From the NCBI RefSeq assembly GCF_000613245.1, contig NZ_HG964936.1:1454815-1518814 (forward strand): DNA of 64,000 bases, read 5' to 3'. A program made the position numbers and the translations under genes. The DNA comes from Mycobacterium asiaticum DSM 44297. GTDB taxonomy: Bacteria > Actinomycetota > Actinomycetes > Mycobacteriales > Mycobacteriaceae. Shown here one piece after another: positions 17,310-27,535 of the stretch; the stretch's first letter is position 1; the number at the start of each line of letters is the position of its first letter. Under the pieces are notes generated by a model that was not told the DNA's origin, made no database searches, and saw only the letters and a list, made by a program, of their open reading frames with translations.

Positions 17310-18778
17310 CCGCAACCGACCACGTTCGGGTTCGCTTCTGCCCGTCGCCCACTGGCACCCCGCACGTCGGGATGGTCCGCACGGCGCTGTTCAACTGGGC
17401 CTACGCCCGGCACACCGGCGGCACCTTCGTCTTTCGCATCGAAGACACCGACGCCCAGCGTGACAGCGAGGAGAGCTACCTGGCCCTGCTCGACGCCCTG
17501 CGCTGGCTGGGCCTGGACTGGGACGAGGGTCCCGAGGTGGGCGGGCCGTACGCGCCATACCGACAGTCCCAACGCGCCAACCTCTACCGCGACGTGGTGG
17601 CGCGACTGCTGGAAGCCGGCGAGGCCTACTACGCGTTCTCGACGGCGGAGGAGGTCGAGGCACGACATATCGCCGCAGGCCGCAACCCGAAACTGGGTTA
17701 CGACAACTTCGACCGTCATCTCACCGACTCGCAACGCGCGGCATACCTAGCCGAGGGTCGCCAGCCGGTGGTGCGGCTACGTATGCCCGACGAAGACCTC
17801 AGCTGGGATGACATGGTGCGCGGCCCGACCACGTTCGCGGCCGGCACGGTGCCCGACTTCGCGCTCACCCGCGCCAACGGAGATCCGTTGTACACCTTGG
17901 TCAATCCGTGCGACGACGCGCTGATGAAGATCACCCACGTGTTGCGGGGTGAGGATCTACTCCCGTCGACGCCGCGCCAGCTGGCCCTGTATCAGGCGCT
18001 GATCCGGATCGGGGTGGCCGAACGCATCCCGAATTTCGCCCATCTGCCAACGGTATTGGGTGAGGGCACCAAGAAGCTTTCCAAGCGGGACCCGCAATCC
18101 AACTTGTTCGCCCATCGCGATCGCGGGTTCATTCCCGAGGGCCTGCTGAATTACCTTGCCTTGCTCGGCTGGTCGATCGCCGACGACCACGATCTGTTCA
18201 GCCTCGACGAGATGGTCGCGGCGTTCGACGTGGTCAATGTCAATTCCAACCCGGCCCGCTTCGACCAGAAGAAGGCCGACGCGCTCAATGCGGAGCACAT
18301 CCGGTTGCTCGCCGTCGACGACTTCACCCGCCGGCTGCGCGATTACCTGGAGACACACGGGCATCATCTCGCCTTGGACGAGCAGAGCTTCGCCACCGCC
18401 GCCGAACTGGTGCAGACCCGCATCGTCGTACTCGGAGACGCGTGGGCGCTGCTCAAATTCCTCAACGACGACGAATACGCCTTGGACCCGAAGGCGGCAG
18501 CCAAGGAGTTGAGCTCGGATTCGGCCGCGGTGCTGGACGCTGCCATCGCCGCGCTGACGGGCGTCGCGGACTGGACCACCGCGCAGATCGAGGAGGCGCT
18601 CAAGGAAGCCCTGATCGAAGGCTTGGCGCTCAAACCACGCAAAGCATTCGGTCCGATCCGTGTCGCCGCCACCGGAACCACGATCAGCCCGCCGTTGTTC
18701 GAATCTCTGGAGTTGCTGGGCCGCGATCGCAGCCTGCAGCGGCTGCGATCCGCGCGTGAGCAGGTGCCAGGGCTGTAG
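17306..18778 (+). CDS. gltX: glutamyl-tRNA synthetase
   Basis: 490-residue class I aminoacyl-tRNA synthetase. The HIGH-type motif is [10 protein letters not shown] (about 13-22) and the KMSKS-type motif is KLSKRD (about 257-262). [16 protein letters not shown] is the glutamate/adenylate site, and the C-terminal all-helical anticodon domain runs from about 330. Mycobacteria lack GlnRS, so this enzyme is expected to be non-discriminating and to charge tRNA-Gln with Glu for GatCAB amidation. The tRNA-Gln and tRNA-Glu genes follow directly. The GTG overlaps the preceding stop (GTGA), indicating coupled translation. Confidence 0.95.
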   Translation: MTATDHVRVRFCPSPTGTPHVGMVRTALFNWAYARHTGGTFVFRIEDTDAQRDSEESYLALLDALRWLGLDWDEGPEVGGPYAPYRQSQRANLYRDVVARLLEAGEAYYAFSTAEEVEARHIAAGRNPKLGYDNFDRHLTDSQRAAYLAEGRQPVVRLRMPDEDLSWDDMVRGPTTFAAGTVPDFALTRANGDPLYTLVNPCDDALMKITHVLRGEDLLPSTPRQLALYQALIRIGVAERIPNFAHLPTVLGEGTKKLSKRDPQSNLFAHRDRGFIPEGLLNYLALLGWSIADDHDLFSLDEMVAAFDVVNVNSNPARFDQKKADALNAEHIRLLAVDDFTRRLRDYLETHGHHLALDEQSFATAAELVQTRIVVLGDAWALLKFLNDDEYALDPKAAAKELSSDSAAVLDAAIAALTGVADWTTAQIEEALKEALIEGLALKPRKAFGPIRVAATGTTISPPLFESLELLGRDRSLQRLRSAREQVPGL

Positions 18779-18912
18779 GCATGCGGATCGGGCCGCAAGT
18801 CTTTGGTAGTCTGCACTTCGGCTTCGAAAGGCCTGCAACGGCTGGCAGCAGTGGATCCGGAGACCTGAGATAGGTTTCGGTAGCGCTCTGACCAGCGGTT
18901 ATAGGTAGCCGA

Positions 18913-18984
18913 TGGGGTATGGTGTAATTGGCAACACAGCTGATTCTGGTTCAGCCATTCTAGGTTCGAGTCCTGGTACCCCAG
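18913..18984 (+). tRNA. tRNA-Gln (CTG)
   Basis: 72-nt cloverleaf: acceptor TGGGGTA/TACCCCA, anticodon stem GCTGA/TCAGC with loop TTCTGGT giving anticodon CTG, T arm with GGTTCGAGTCC and discriminator G (18984). CCA is not encoded. It lies 134 nt after gltX. Confidence 0.93.
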
Positions 18985-19031
18985 CAAAACCTCGCCAGCT
19001 CAAGCGATTAGGTGGGGTTTCCGGGGTGAGC

Positions 19032-19037
19032 TATGCT
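19032..19037 (+). promoter_or_regulatory. -10 box TATGCT before tRNA-Glu
   Basis: TATGCT lies 19 nt before the mature tRNA-Glu 5' end, a suitable place for a separate promoter with a short 5' leader. No clear -35 box is visible, and read-through from tRNA-Gln is equally possible. Confidence 0.35.
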
Positions 19038-19056
19038 GGCACTCCGGATTGTGTCT

Positions 19057-19129
19057 GGCCCCGTCGTCTAGCGGCCTAGGACGCCGCCCTCTCACGGCGG
19101 TAGCGTGGGTTCGAATCCCATCGGGGCTA
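19057..19129 (+). tRNA. tRNA-Glu (CTC)
   Basis: 73-nt cloverleaf: acceptor GGCCCCG/CGGGGCT (first pair G-U), D arm GTCTAGCGGCCTAGGAC, anticodon stem CCGCC/GGCGG with loop CTCTCAC giving anticodon CTC, T arm GTGGG/CCCAT-type with TTCGAAT, discriminator A (19129). No encoded CCA. Confidence 0.93.
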
Positions 19130-19147
19130 CAAATCGAAATTCTGCGG

Positions 19148-19660
19148 TTATTCGCCGCCTCGCCTCGCCGCCGGTGCGGTGGTCCCGCCCACCGGCATGC
19201 TGGGCATTCCCAACTTGCGGTGGTCCCAGGAACGGGCACGTCTGCTGACAATGCGGACACAGACCCGCTTGTTCATCATCTGCTCGACGAACGGCTTCAT
19301 ATCGTCGGTGTAGGGACCGGTGTAACGCTCCCAGACGCTGACCCCAACCCGGTGAGCGGTTTCTGGATCATCGACGATCTCGGCAACGCCCTCGAAAGAC
19401 ACCCCGCGCAGCGTGTCATAGGTGTCCCCGTCCTCTATGAGGAAACTCACCCGCGGGTCCCGCTTGAGGTTTACCGCCTTCTGCGACTTGGCTTTGGTCT
19501 CCAACCAGATCTCGCCATCTACCACGGCGTACCACATTGCCGTCAGGTGCGGCTGACCATCGGAGCCGATGGTGGCCAGCGTGCCGGTCCGGCTGTTGTT
19601 CACGAAGTCGGTGATTTCCGCCTCGGACATGACGATGCTTGCGCGCTGATTGGTTCCCAT
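19148..19660 (-). CDS. PNPOx-like split beta-barrel, F420/flavin-binding protein (Rv2991-like)
   Basis: 170 residues from ATG 19660 (MGTNQRASIVMSEAEI), chosen to match the tuberculosis orthologue as I recall it; the frame is open for 20 more codons. It is a single pyridoxamine-phosphate-oxidase-like barrel with RTGTLATIGSDGQPHLTAMW (about 24-43), IWLETKAKSQKAVNL (phosphate-binding Lys residues) and VSFEGVAEIVDDPE. Proteins of this group in mycobacteria often use coenzyme F420 or FAD for reductions. The substrate is unknown. It is convergent with the tRNA genes and 60 nt downstream of the IclR gene. Confidence 0.82.
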   Translation of the reverse strand: MGTNQRASIVMSEAEITDFVNNSRTGTLATIGSDGQPHLTAMWYAVVDGEIWLETKAKSQKAVNLKRDPRVSFLIEDGDTYDTLRGVSFEGVAEIVDDPETAHRVGVSVWERYTGPYTDDMKPFVEQMMNKRVCVRIVSRRARSWDHRKLGMPSMPVGGTTAPAARRGGE

Positions 19661-19720
19661 AGGCGTCAGTCTGACAGGCGGGCGGTTGCGCGTCTGCGCC
19701 GGTGGCGCTGAGACTCTCAC

Positions 19721-20422
19721 CTACAGCAGGCGAGTGATCGCGTCCGCGGCGGCCAATAGGTCGGCGGCCCAACGCGCCCCGGGCCGTCGCCCCATCCGAT
19801 CGACCGGTCCCGAAACCGAAATCGCAGCCACCACCGCACCGCGGCTATCGCGCACCGGGGCGGATACGCTCGCGACGCCCGGTTCGCGCTCGGCGACGCT
19901 CTGCGCCCACCCGCGCCGGCGCACCTCGGCCAGCACCCGGTCCGTGAACATCGCCTGCGGCAGGACCGCCTGCTGGGTGGCGGCGTCGCTGTGGGCAAGC
20001 AGCACTTTGGCGCCCGAGCCGGCCGTCATCGGCAGCCGTGCCCCGACTGGCACCGTATCGCGAAGCCCCGCAGGGGGTTCCAGGGCGGCGATGCAGACGC
20101 GCGAGGTGCCCTCCCGGCGGTACAACTGCACACTCTCACCCGTCGTCTCGCGCAATTGCGGTAGCACGGCAGCGCTCGCCGCGAGCAGGGGATCGTTGAC
20201 GTGCGCGGCCAGTTCGGTCACAGCAGGGCCAAGCCGCCAACGGCCGTCCTCGTCGCGTCCCAGCAGCCGATGGACTTCCAGGGCGGCCGCCAGTCGATAG
20301 GTCGTCGCCCTCGGCATACCGGTTCGTTCGCAGAGTTCGGCCAGACCACAGGGGGATTCCGCGACCACCTGCAGGATGCCGACGGCTTTGTCCAGAACGC
20401 CGATGCCGCTATGCTGTCTCAC
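19721..20422 (-). CDS. IclR family transcriptional regulator of leucine genes
   Basis: 233 residues: an N-terminal winged helix (about 5-65: VLDKAVGILQVV, then LAELCERTGMPRATTYRLAA) and a C-terminal IclR effector domain (about 75-230) with SVSGPVDRMGRRPG. It is divergent from leuCD with an 83-nt spacer. This is the arrangement of LtbR in Corynebacterium and NdgR in Streptomyces, which control leuCD; M. tuberculosis Rv2989 is the positional match. The GTG start at 20422 follows a TAGTAT box by 6 nt, so the mRNA is probably leaderless. Autoregulation through the shared spacer is likely. Confidence 0.88.
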   Translation of the reverse strand: MRQHSGIGVLDKAVGILQVVAESPCGLAELCERTGMPRATTYRLAAALEVHRLLGRDEDGRWRLGPAVTELAAHVNDPLLAASAAVLPQLRETTGESVQLYRREGTSRVCIAALEPPAGLRDTVPVGARLPMTAGSGAKVLLAHSDAATQQAVLPQAMFTDRVLAEVRRRGWAQSVAEREPGVASVSAPVRDSRGAVVAAISVSGPVDRMGRRPGARWAADLLAAADAITRLL

Positions 20423-20452
20423 AAGGAGATACTAGCGTCTCGCATTATGAGA
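20417..20452. promoter_or_regulatory. two TCTC/GAGA inverted repeats, candidate IclR-regulator operators
   Basis: TCTCACAAGGAGA (20417-20429) spans the IclR gene start, and TCTCGCATTATGAGA (20438-20452) lies in the divergent spacer before leuC. Both have TCTC...GAGA arms, and CATTATGAGA resembles the CATATAGTGAGA-type LtbR motif as I remember it. The first also covers part of the IclR -10 region, consistent with autorepression. Confidence 0.5.
20429..20434 (-). promoter_or_regulatory. -10 box TAGTAT of leaderless IclR gene
   Basis: On the minus strand TAGTAT ends 6 nt before the GTG at 20422. It lies between the two TCTC/GAGA repeats. Confidence 0.5.
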
Positions 20453-20505
20453 TCCCAGTCCTGGATCATCGCGAGCCGTGAACGAGCGAATCGAGGCAAA
20501 CCGAG

Positions 20506-21936
20506 ATGGCGGATCAGACGCAAGCCGCGGCCCGGCCGCGCACTTTGGCCGAGAAGGTATGGGACGACCACGTTGTCGTATCGGGCAACGGGACCGAACC
20601 GGACTTGATCTACATTGACCTGCACCTCGTTCACGAGGTCACCAGCCCGCAGGCCTTCGACGGTTTACGGCTGGCCGGTCGACAGGTGCGGCGTACCGAT
20701 CTGACTATCGCCACCGAGGACCACAATGTGCCCACCCTCGACATCAACAAGCCGATCGCCGACCCGGTTTCGCGCACCCAGGTCGAGACGTTGCGGCACA
20801 ATTGCGCCGAATTCGGTGTCCGCCTTCACCCGATGGGGGATATCGAGCAGGGGATCGTCCATGTGGTCGGACCGCAGTTGGGGCTCACCCAGCCCGGAAT
20901 GACGGTCGTCTGTGGCGATAGTCACACCTCGACGCATGGGGCCTTCGGCGCAATCGCTATGGGAATCGGCACCTCTGAGGTCGAACACGTGCTCGCCACC
21001 CAAACGCTGCGGCTGCGCCCGTTCAAGACGATGGCGGTCAATGTGGACGGCCAATTGCCCCCGGGTGTGACGGCCAAGGACATCATTCTCGCGTTGATCG
21101 CGAAGATCGGCACCGGCGGTGGACAGGGTCACGTGATCGAATACCGCGGCAGCGCCATCGAATCGTTGTCGATGGAAGGCCGGATGACGGTTTGCAACAT
21201 GAGCATCGAAGCCGGTGCCCGCGCCGGCATGGTGGCGCCGGACGAAACCACCTACGAATTCCTGCGCGGCCGCCCGCACGCACCCACGGGTGCGGACTGG
21301 GACGCCGCGCTTGCCTACTGGCAACAGCTGCGTACCGACCCCGGTGCGGTTTTCGACACCGAGGTGTACCTCGACGCCGCCTCGCTGAGCCCGTTCGTGA
21401 CCTGGGGGACGAACCCGGGTCAGGGGGTGCCGCTGGCCGCGGCTGTGCCGGACCCCGAGTTGATGACCGATGACGCCGAGCGGCAGGCCGCCGAGAAAGC
21501 CTTGGCTTACATGGACCTTCGGCCCGGGACGGCGATGCGCGACATCACCGTCGACACCGTGTTCGTCGGGTCGTGCACCAACGGCCGCATCGAGGACCTG
21601 CGGGTGGTGGCCGACGTATTGCGTGGCCGCAAGGTCGCCCCGGACGTGCGGATGCTGGTGGTCCCGGGCTCGATGCGGGTACGCGCGCAGGCCGAAGCCG
21701 AAGGGCTGGGGGAGATTTTCACCGCGGCCGGCGCCGAATGGCGGCAGGCAGGCTGCTCGATGTGCCTGGGGATGAATCCCGATCAGCTGGCGCCGGGGGA
21801 GCGTTGCGCCGCAACTTCGAACCGCAATTTCGAAGGGCGGCAGGGCAAGGGCGGCCGCACGCACCTGGTTTCCCCGGCGGTCGCGGCGGCCACCGCGGTG
21901 CGCGGCAAGCTATCGGCGCCCGCTGATTTGAACTAG
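20506..21936 (+). CDS. leuC: 3-isopropylmalate dehydratase large subunit
   Basis: Isomerises 2-isopropylmalate to 3-isopropylmalate with LeuD using a [4Fe-4S] cluster. The 476-residue length is normal. Aconitase motifs are visible: [19 protein letters not shown] (about 132-150), [14 protein letters not shown] with the first cluster Cys (about 351-364), and [13 protein letters not shown] with the CxxC pair (about 418-430). [18 protein letters not shown] closes the active site. It is the first gene of leuCD, downstream of the divergent IclR gene and its operators. Confidence 0.96.
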   Translation: MADQTQAAARPRTLAEKVWDDHVVVSGNGTEPDLIYIDLHLVHEVTSPQAFDGLRLAGRQVRRTDLTIATEDHNVPTLDINKPIADPVSRTQVETLRHNCAEFGVRLHPMGDIEQGIVHVVGPQLGLTQPGMTVVCGDSHTSTHGAFGAIAMGIGTSEVEHVLATQTLRLRPFKTMAVNVDGQLPPGVTAKDIILALIAKIGTGGGQGHVIEYRGSAIESLSMEGRMTVCNMSIEAGARAGMVAPDETTYEFLRGRPHAPTGADWDAALAYWQQLRTDPGAVFDTEVYLDAASLSPFVTWGTNPGQGVPLAAAVPDPELMTDDAERQAAEKALAYMDLRPGTAMRDITVDTVFVGSCTNGRIEDLRVVADVLRGRKVAPDVRMLVVPGSMRVRAQAEAEGLGEIFTAAGAEWRQAGCSMCLGMNPDQLAPGERCAATSNRNFEGRQGKGGRTHLVSPAVAAATAVRGKLSAPADLN

Positions 21937-21974
21937 TCGACACCTGAATACACGCTGAGAAATAGAGGACGAGG

Positions 21975-22571
21975 ATGGAAGCCTTTCGCACCCACACCGG
22001 TATCGGAGTACCGCTGCGGCGGTCCAATGTCGACACCGACCAGATCATTCCCGCGGTCTTTCTGAAGCGGGTCACCCGAACCGGTTTCGAGGACGGTTTG
22101 TTCGCAAGCTGGCGCACGGACCCCTCATTCGTGCTCAATCTCAGTCCCTTTGACCGGGGCTCAGTCTTGGTAGCTGGACCGGATTTCGGCACCGGATCCT
22201 CCCGCGAGCACGCCGTCTGGGCGTTGATGGACTACGGATTCCGGGTGGTTATCTCGGCTCGCTTCGGCGACATTTTTCGCGGCAACGCCGGCAAGGCCGG
22301 GCTGCTGGCGGCCGAAGTCGACCAAGACGGTGTCGAACTTCTTTGGAAGCTCATCGAGCAGAGTCCAGGCTTGGAAATCACTGTCAATCTTCAAGATCGA
22401 AATATCACCGCGGGAACGGCGGTGCTGCCGTTCAGGATTGACGACCACACCGCATACAGACTGCTCGAAGGTCTCGACGATATAGCCCTTACGCTGCGGA
22501 AACTCGATGAAATCGAGAATTTCGAAGCTGGTCGTCCGGCCTGGAAACCGCGAACGATCCCAGCCGTCTGA
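21975..22571 (+). CDS. leuD: 3-isopropylmalate dehydratase small subunit
   Basis: 198-residue partner of LeuC carrying the swivelling domain. It starts [20 protein letters not shown] with the [13 protein letters not shown] motif, followed by the substrate-binding [17 protein letters not shown] (about 70-86) and [24 protein letters not shown] is the Shine-Dalgarno. It lies 38 nt after leuC, so the two form an operon. Confidence 0.95.
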   Translation: MEAFRTHTGIGVPLRRSNVDTDQIIPAVFLKRVTRTGFEDGLFASWRTDPSFVLNLSPFDRGSVLVAGPDFGTGSSREHAVWALMDYGFRVVISARFGDIFRGNAGKAGLLAAEVDQDGVELLWKLIEQSPGLEITVNLQDRNITAGTAVLPFRIDDHTAYRLLEGLDDIALTLRKLDEIENFEAGRPAWKPRTIPAV

Positions 22572-22705
22572 AGCGCCGGGCGGGGCCGAATTTCGACTCC
22601 GCCGCCACGCTAAACCGGGCCGAATTCGCCGCCGTGCCACTGACCAAGGGCGGCAATCGGATTCCGAAATTGTCAGCCATTCGCGTCTGAAAATGCGCGT
22701 GGCTC

Positions 22706-22735
22706 TTGGCAATTTGCCAGGTGAGGGTTTACCGT
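22706..22735 (+). promoter_or_regulatory. hupB promoter (TTGGCA-N18-TACCGT)
   Basis: A -35 box TTGGCA (22706-22711) and -10 box TACCGT (22730-22735) are 18 nt apart, placing the start near 22742 and leaving a leader of about 42 nt. The -35 box is embedded in the palindrome TGGCAATTTGCCA (22707-22719), which could let a DNA-binding protein, perhaps HupB itself, control it. Confidence 0.55.
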
Positions 22736-22783
22736 GTCCTCTAGTCGGTTCGAAAACGAGGACCACTGGCTTCGGAGGGTTGA

Positions 22784-23437
22784 ATGAACAAAGCAGAGCT
22801 CATAGATGTGCTCACACAGAAATTGGGCTCAGACCGTCGGCAGGCGACGGCCGCTGTCGAGAATGTCGTCGACACGATTGTGCGCGCGGTCCACAAAGGC
22901 GACAGCGTGACGATTACCGGTTTCGGTGTCTTCGAACAGCGTCGCCGCGCGGCCCGGGTGGCCCGCAATCCGCGTACCGGTGAGACCGTCAAGGTGAAGC
23001 CGACGTCGGTGCCGGCATTCCGTCCGGGTGCCCAATTCAAAGCGGTTGTGGCTGGCGCACAAAAGCTCCCGGCTGAGGGCCCCGCTGTGAAGCGCGGTGT
23101 GGTTGCGAGCGCGGCCAAGAAGACGGCAAAGAAGGCTCCGGCCAAGAAGGCGGCCACCAAGGCTCCGGCCAAGAAGGCCGCCAGCAAGGCTCCGGCCAAG
23201 AAGGCCGCCAGCAAGGCTCCGGCCAAGAAGGCCGCCAGCAAGGCTCCGGCCAAGAAGGCGGCCACGAAGGCTCCGGCCAAGAAGGCCGCCACGAAGGCTC
23301 CGGCCAAGAAGGCCGCCAGCAAGGCTCCGGCCAAGAAGGCGGCCACCAAGGCTCCGGCCAAGAAGGCCGCCAGCAAGGCTCCGGCCAAGAAGGCTCCGGC
23401 CAAGAAGGCCGCAAGCACCCGGCGCGGCCGCAAGTAG
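22784..23437 (+). CDS. hupB: HU-like nucleoid protein with Lys/Ala-rich tail
   Basis: 217 residues. The N-terminal 90 are a normal HU domain ([20 protein letters not shown], then [20 protein letters not shown] and the DNA-binding arm [20 protein letters not shown]). The remainder is a basic tail of KAPAKKAA(S/T) repeats resembling histone H1 and ending TRRGRK. It compacts DNA and in mycobacteria also takes part in iron-linked regulation and surface adhesion. CGGAGGG is the Shine-Dalgarno. The length is close to the 214 residues I recall for M. tuberculosis. Confidence 0.96.
   Translation: MNKAELIDVLTQKLGSDRRQATAAVENVVDTIVRAVHKGDSVTITGFGVFEQRRRAARVARNPRTGETVKVKPTSVPAFRPGAQFKAVVAGAQKLPAEGPAVKRGVVASAAKKTAKKAPAKKAATKAPAKKAASKAPAKKAASKAPAKKAASKAPAKKAATKAPAKKAATKAPAKKAASKAPAKKAATKAPAKKAASKAPAKKAPAKKAASTRRGRK
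23132..23410 (+). repeat. 27-bp coding tandem repeat in hupB tail
   Basis: From residue 117, nine units of 27 bases (AAGGCTCCGGCCAAGAAGGC followed by a variable GCCAGC or GCCACC end) are followed by a shortened unit. Each encodes KAPAKKAA(S/T). Near-identity at DNA level implies copy number can change by slippage or recombination. Confidence 0.85.
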
Positions 23438-23445
23438 GTCTCACA

Positions 23446-23493
23446 CGCGAATACCCTTCGGTTGGCAGCGATGCCTTCCGGAGGGTATTTGCG
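23446..23493. terminator. bidirectional terminator between hupB and mutT1
   Basis: Arms 23446-23461 (CGCGAATACCCTTCGG) and 23478-23493 (CCGGAGGGTATTTGCG) give a 16-bp stem with two G-U pairs and a 16-nt loop, between the convergent stops of hupB and mutT1. Confidence 0.7.
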
Positions 23494-23496
23494 TTG

Positions 23497-24441
23497 TCAG
23501 GTCCGAACGTTCGCCGCGAGCGCCCCGCCGATGTGATCGGCGGCGATCAACCGCCCGTCCGACAGGGAGAGCACCCAGGTGCTGCCCTTGAGGTTGCGCG
23601 ACTTGTCGGGGCGCACGCCGTCGCGCTCGCACCACCAGGCGATCAGATCGGGAATCACCTTGCCCTGCGTACAGATCACGGGGGTACCCGCCCGCCTGGC
23701 GATCTGCAACACTCGTTGCCGGCCGCGCTTGGGGTTCTTGGCGTAGGCCTCTTCGGTTAAGTGCGGCTCGGGATGTATCTCGACATCCAATTCCGCGGCC
23801 AGCGGTTCCACCGTCTGATGGCACCGCACCCGGTCGGCTGAATACACCTCGGTGGCGCCGAAAGCCAACAGCTGGGGCACTAGCGCCTCGGCTTGGGCGC
23901 GTCCCTTCTTATCCAGCGGCCGCTTGGTGTCGTCACCGCGGAAGCGTGACTTGCTGCCGGCGGTACCGTGCCGCACCACCAACACCGTCTTGGTGTCGGC
24001 GGGTTGCTTGATGAACCGGCGCAAGACCTTTCGATCCTGCGGGTAATCGAGCTTCTTCATGGCGTCGGGAACCGGTAGCCAGAGCAACTCGTCGACCTCG
24101 TCGCCGGGGGTGAACTCTCCGCCGGTGCTGGCCGCCGCCCAGTAGTGCACCTTCTTGACGCCTTGGTCGATCTTGTAGGTGATGGTGGTGAGGCACCGGC
24201 CCAGGCGACTGTGGTGGCCGGTCTCCTCGAGCACCTCGCGTACGGCGGCCACCGGTGCCGTCTCGCCGGGGTCGAGCTTGCCTTTGGGCAGCGACCAGTC
24301 GTCGTAGCGTGGCCGGTGAATGACGGCGACCTCGACCGACTTGGCCGACTTGCCGCGGCCCGGTCGCCACAACACCGCACCGGCGGCGTAGACGGTCCGG
24401 CCTGCCCCGCGTCGACGGCCCGACGATTCTTCGATCGACAC
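23497..24441 (-). CDS. mutT1: Nudix hydrolase/histidine phosphatase MutT1
   Basis: 314 residues, two domains. The Nudix domain (about 15-145) carries the full box from [22 protein letters not shown] (about 54-75). The C-terminal histidine-phosphatase domain (about 152-310) has the catalytic VVRHGTAG. In mycobacteria MutT1 hydrolyses 8-oxo-(d)GTP, 8-oxo-(d)GDP and diadenosine polyphosphates, sanitising the nucleotide pool; the phosphatase domain completes the conversion. It lies 41 nt downstream of ppk on the same strand. Confidence 0.93.
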   Translation of the reverse strand: MSIEESSGRRRGAGRTVYAAGAVLWRPGRGKSAKSVEVAVIHRPRYDDWSLPKGKLDPGETAPVAAVREVLEETGHHSRLGRCLTTITYKIDQGVKKVHYWAAASTGGEFTPGDEVDELLWLPVPDAMKKLDYPQDRKVLRRFIKQPADTKTVLVVRHGTAGSKSRFRGDDTKRPLDKKGRAQAEALVPQLLAFGATEVYSADRVRCHQTVEPLAAELDVEIHPEPHLTEEAYAKNPKRGRQRVLQIARRAGTPVICTQGKVIPDLIAWWCERDGVRPDKSRNLKGSTWVLSLSDGRLIAADHIGGALAANVRT

Positions 24442-24482
24442 CTTTACTCCTGCAGGTCAATTCGGCCGGGACAGGGCACGGG

Positions 24483-26666
24483 TCACGGACTGCGGTGTCG
24501 CTCCATCAACGAAACCTGGTGGTCGCGCACGCGTTCGCCCTCCCGCGGCGAGGCGGTCCACTGACCGTCGGGCCCGAGCTCCCAGCATCGGGTGGCCGGA
24601 TCCAGCGCCGACTCGAACAGATCGTCCAGCTGTGCGGTCAACCGCGGATCCTTGACTTGCGCCATGACCTCGACGCGGCGGTCCAGATTGCGGTGCATCA
24701 TGTCGGCGCTGCCGATCCAGAATTCGTCGATGGCTTTGAAATGCAGAATCCGGGAGTGTTCCAGGAAACGGCCGAGAATGGAGCGGACGAAAATGTTCTC
24801 GGAGATGCCTTCGGCGCCTGGGCGCAGCGCACAGATACCCCGCACCACAACCTCCACCCGCACACCGGCCTGCGAGGCCCGGTAGAGCGCGTCGATAACC
24901 TGCTCATCCACAAGGGCGTTCATCTTCAACCGAATCCGGCCGTCGTTGCCGCGGCGGTGCGCTTCGACCTCGCGTTCGACGCGCTCGATGATCCCGGTGC
25001 GAATCCCGTGCGGCGCCACCAGGAGATTGCGATAGGTCAGCTTGCGGGAGTACCCGGTGAGCGTGTTGAACAGATCGGTGAGGTCGGCGCCGATGTTCGG
25101 GTCGGCCGTCAGCAGGCCGACATCCTCGTACAGCCTCGCCGTCTTCCCGTTGTAATTGCCGGTACCGACGTGGCAGTACCGCCGGATGATGGGACCTTCA
25201 CGGCGCACCACAAGGCAGGTCTTGCAATGGGTTTTCAGACCGACGAACCCGTACACCACGTGCACGCCCGCCTGCTCCAACGTTCGGGCCCACCGGATGT
25301 TGGCCTGCTCGTCGAAGCGGGCCTTGATCTCCACCATCGCCACCACCTGCTTACCGGCTTCGGCGGCGTCGATCAGCGCCCGTACGATTGGCGAGTCACC
25401 CGAGGTGCGGTACAGCGTCTGCTTGATCGCCAACACATTCGGGTCGGCGGCGGCCTGCTCGATAAAGCGTTGCACGCTGGTGGAGAACGAGTCGTAGGGA
25501 TGGTGCACCAGCACATCGCCCTCACGCAGCGTCGCGAAAATGCTCTTGGGTGTCTCCCGGTCGGCGAACGCTGGATGGGTGGCCGGCACGAACGCCCGGT
25601 CCTTGAGGCCCGGCCGGTCCAGGTCGTAGATCTGCCATAACGACGACAGGTCCAGCAGCCCAGGCACTTCGATGACATCGCCGGGATGCACGTCGAGTTC
25701 GCGCAGCAACAGCTCCAGCATGCTCTCGGTCATGTCGTTGGCGACCTCGAGCCGCACCGGCGAGCCGAACCGTCGCCGCGCCAGCTCACGCTCCAGGGCC
25801 TGCAAGAGGTCCTCGTCGCGATCCTCTTCCACCTCGAAATCGGCGTTGCGAGTAATGCGGAAAGCGTGGTGCTCCACGATTTCCATGCCCGGGAAGAGTA
25901 CCGGAAGGAAAGCCGCGATCAGCTCTTCCATCGGCAGGAACCGGACCACCACCCGTGCGTCGTCCTCGTCGCCGCCCTCGGTGTCGAGTTCTACGAACCG
26001 GTCGACGTTGTCGGGCACCTTGACCCTGGCGAAATGCTGGGTACCGTCCTCGGGCTGCTTGACAGTGATGGCCAGGTTGAGGCTGAGCCCGCTGACGAAG
26101 GGGAACGGGTGCGCCGGGTCGACGGCCAGCGGCGTCAGGACGGGAAAGACCTGTTCGTTGAAATAGGTGGACAGATGCTCGCGTTCGGCATCGTCGAGAT
26201 CGGCCCATGTGACGATGTGGATGCCTTCTTCTTCCAGAGCCGGCAGCACCAGATCCAAGAACACCCGGGCGTGCCGGCTCGCGATCTGCTGGGTCTGTTC
26301 CCCGATGCGGCGCAGTTGTTCGCGCGGCGTCAAACCGTCGGCTGACCGTACCGACAAGCCCATCTGGTCGCGGCGCTTGAGTCCGGCGACCCGAACCATG
26401 TAGAACTCATCGAGATTCGAGGCGAAGATGGCCAGGAACTTGGCGCGCTCCAACAACGGCATCGAATTGTCCGCGGCCAGCGCGAGCACGCGAGCGTTGA
26501 AGTCAAGCCAGCTCAGCTCGCGATTGAGGTAACGCTCGTCCGGCAGCGCGTCACTGATCGCGGCCGGGGTCGCCGCGGGCGGCGCAGCGGGTGCCGAGTC
26601 GTCTGGGTGCCATGTGTTCTCGTCGTGGCGCGGGTGCGCCTCCGGGCTGGCTTCGATGTCGGTCAC
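24483..26666 (-). CDS. ppk: polyphosphate kinase 1
   Basis: About 727 residues from GTG 26666 ([14 protein letters not shown]); an upstream GTG-containing extension to 26717 is possible. Polymerises ATP gamma-phosphate into polyphosphate, reversibly. The PPK domains are all present: N-domain with [16 protein letters not shown] (about 45-60) and [14 protein letters not shown]; head domain; and two phospholipase-D-like catalytic domains with [11 protein letters not shown]-type and [14 protein letters not shown] segments. [10 protein letters not shown] contains the autophosphorylated His. The tuberculosis orthologue is 742 residues and begins with a related VTEIE segment near residue 8, which supports a start just upstream of VTDIE. 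Confidence 0.93.
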   Translation of the reverse strand: MTDIEASPEAHPRHDENTWHPDDSAPAAPPAATPAAISDALPDERYLNRELSWLDFNARVLALAADNSMPLLERAKFLAIFASNLDEFYMVRVAGLKRRDQMGLSVRSADGLTPREQLRRIGEQTQQIASRHARVFLDLVLPALEEEGIHIVTWADLDDAEREHLSTYFNEQVFPVLTPLAVDPAHPFPFVSGLSLNLAITVKQPEDGTQHFARVKVPDNVDRFVELDTEGGDEDDARVVVRFLPMEELIAAFLPVLFPGMEIVEHHAFRITRNADFEVEEDRDEDLLQALERELARRRFGSPVRLEVANDMTESMLELLLRELDVHPGDVIEVPGLLDLSSLWQIYDLDRPGLKDRAFVPATHPAFADRETPKSIFATLREGDVLVHHPYDSFSTSVQRFIEQAAADPNVLAIKQTLYRTSGDSPIVRALIDAAEAGKQVVAMVEIKARFDEQANIRWARTLEQAGVHVVYGFVGLKTHCKTCLVVRREGPIIRRYCHVGTGNYNGKTARLYEDVGLLTADPNIGADLTDLFNTLTGYSRKLTYRNLLVAPHGIRTGIIERVEREVEAHRRGNDGRIRLKMNALVDEQVIDALYRASQAGVRVEVVVRGICALRPGAEGISENIFVRSILGRFLEHSRILHFKAIDEFWIGSADMMHRNLDRRVEVMAQVKDPRLTAQLDDLFESALDPATRCWELGPDGQWTASPREGERVRDHQVSLMERHRSP

Positions 26667-26766
26667 CCTGCGATCATGTCCTATCACCCGGTATTGCTGC
26701 CACCAGTAAACCGACATCGGTTAGCTGTTGGCCGGCCGTTCACCGCACGTACGACCGCCGAGGGTG

Positions 26767-27486
<720 letters not shown>

Positions 27487-27535
27487 CTACTGTTTAGCGG
27501 CTGCAGGTGGCACAGGCGAGACAGTGGGGTGGTGA

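Noticed and set aside
23132-23410. hupB repeats as a non-coding or CRISPR-like array
   Set aside because: The units are in-frame codons of the known Lys/Ala-rich tail of mycobacterial HupB.
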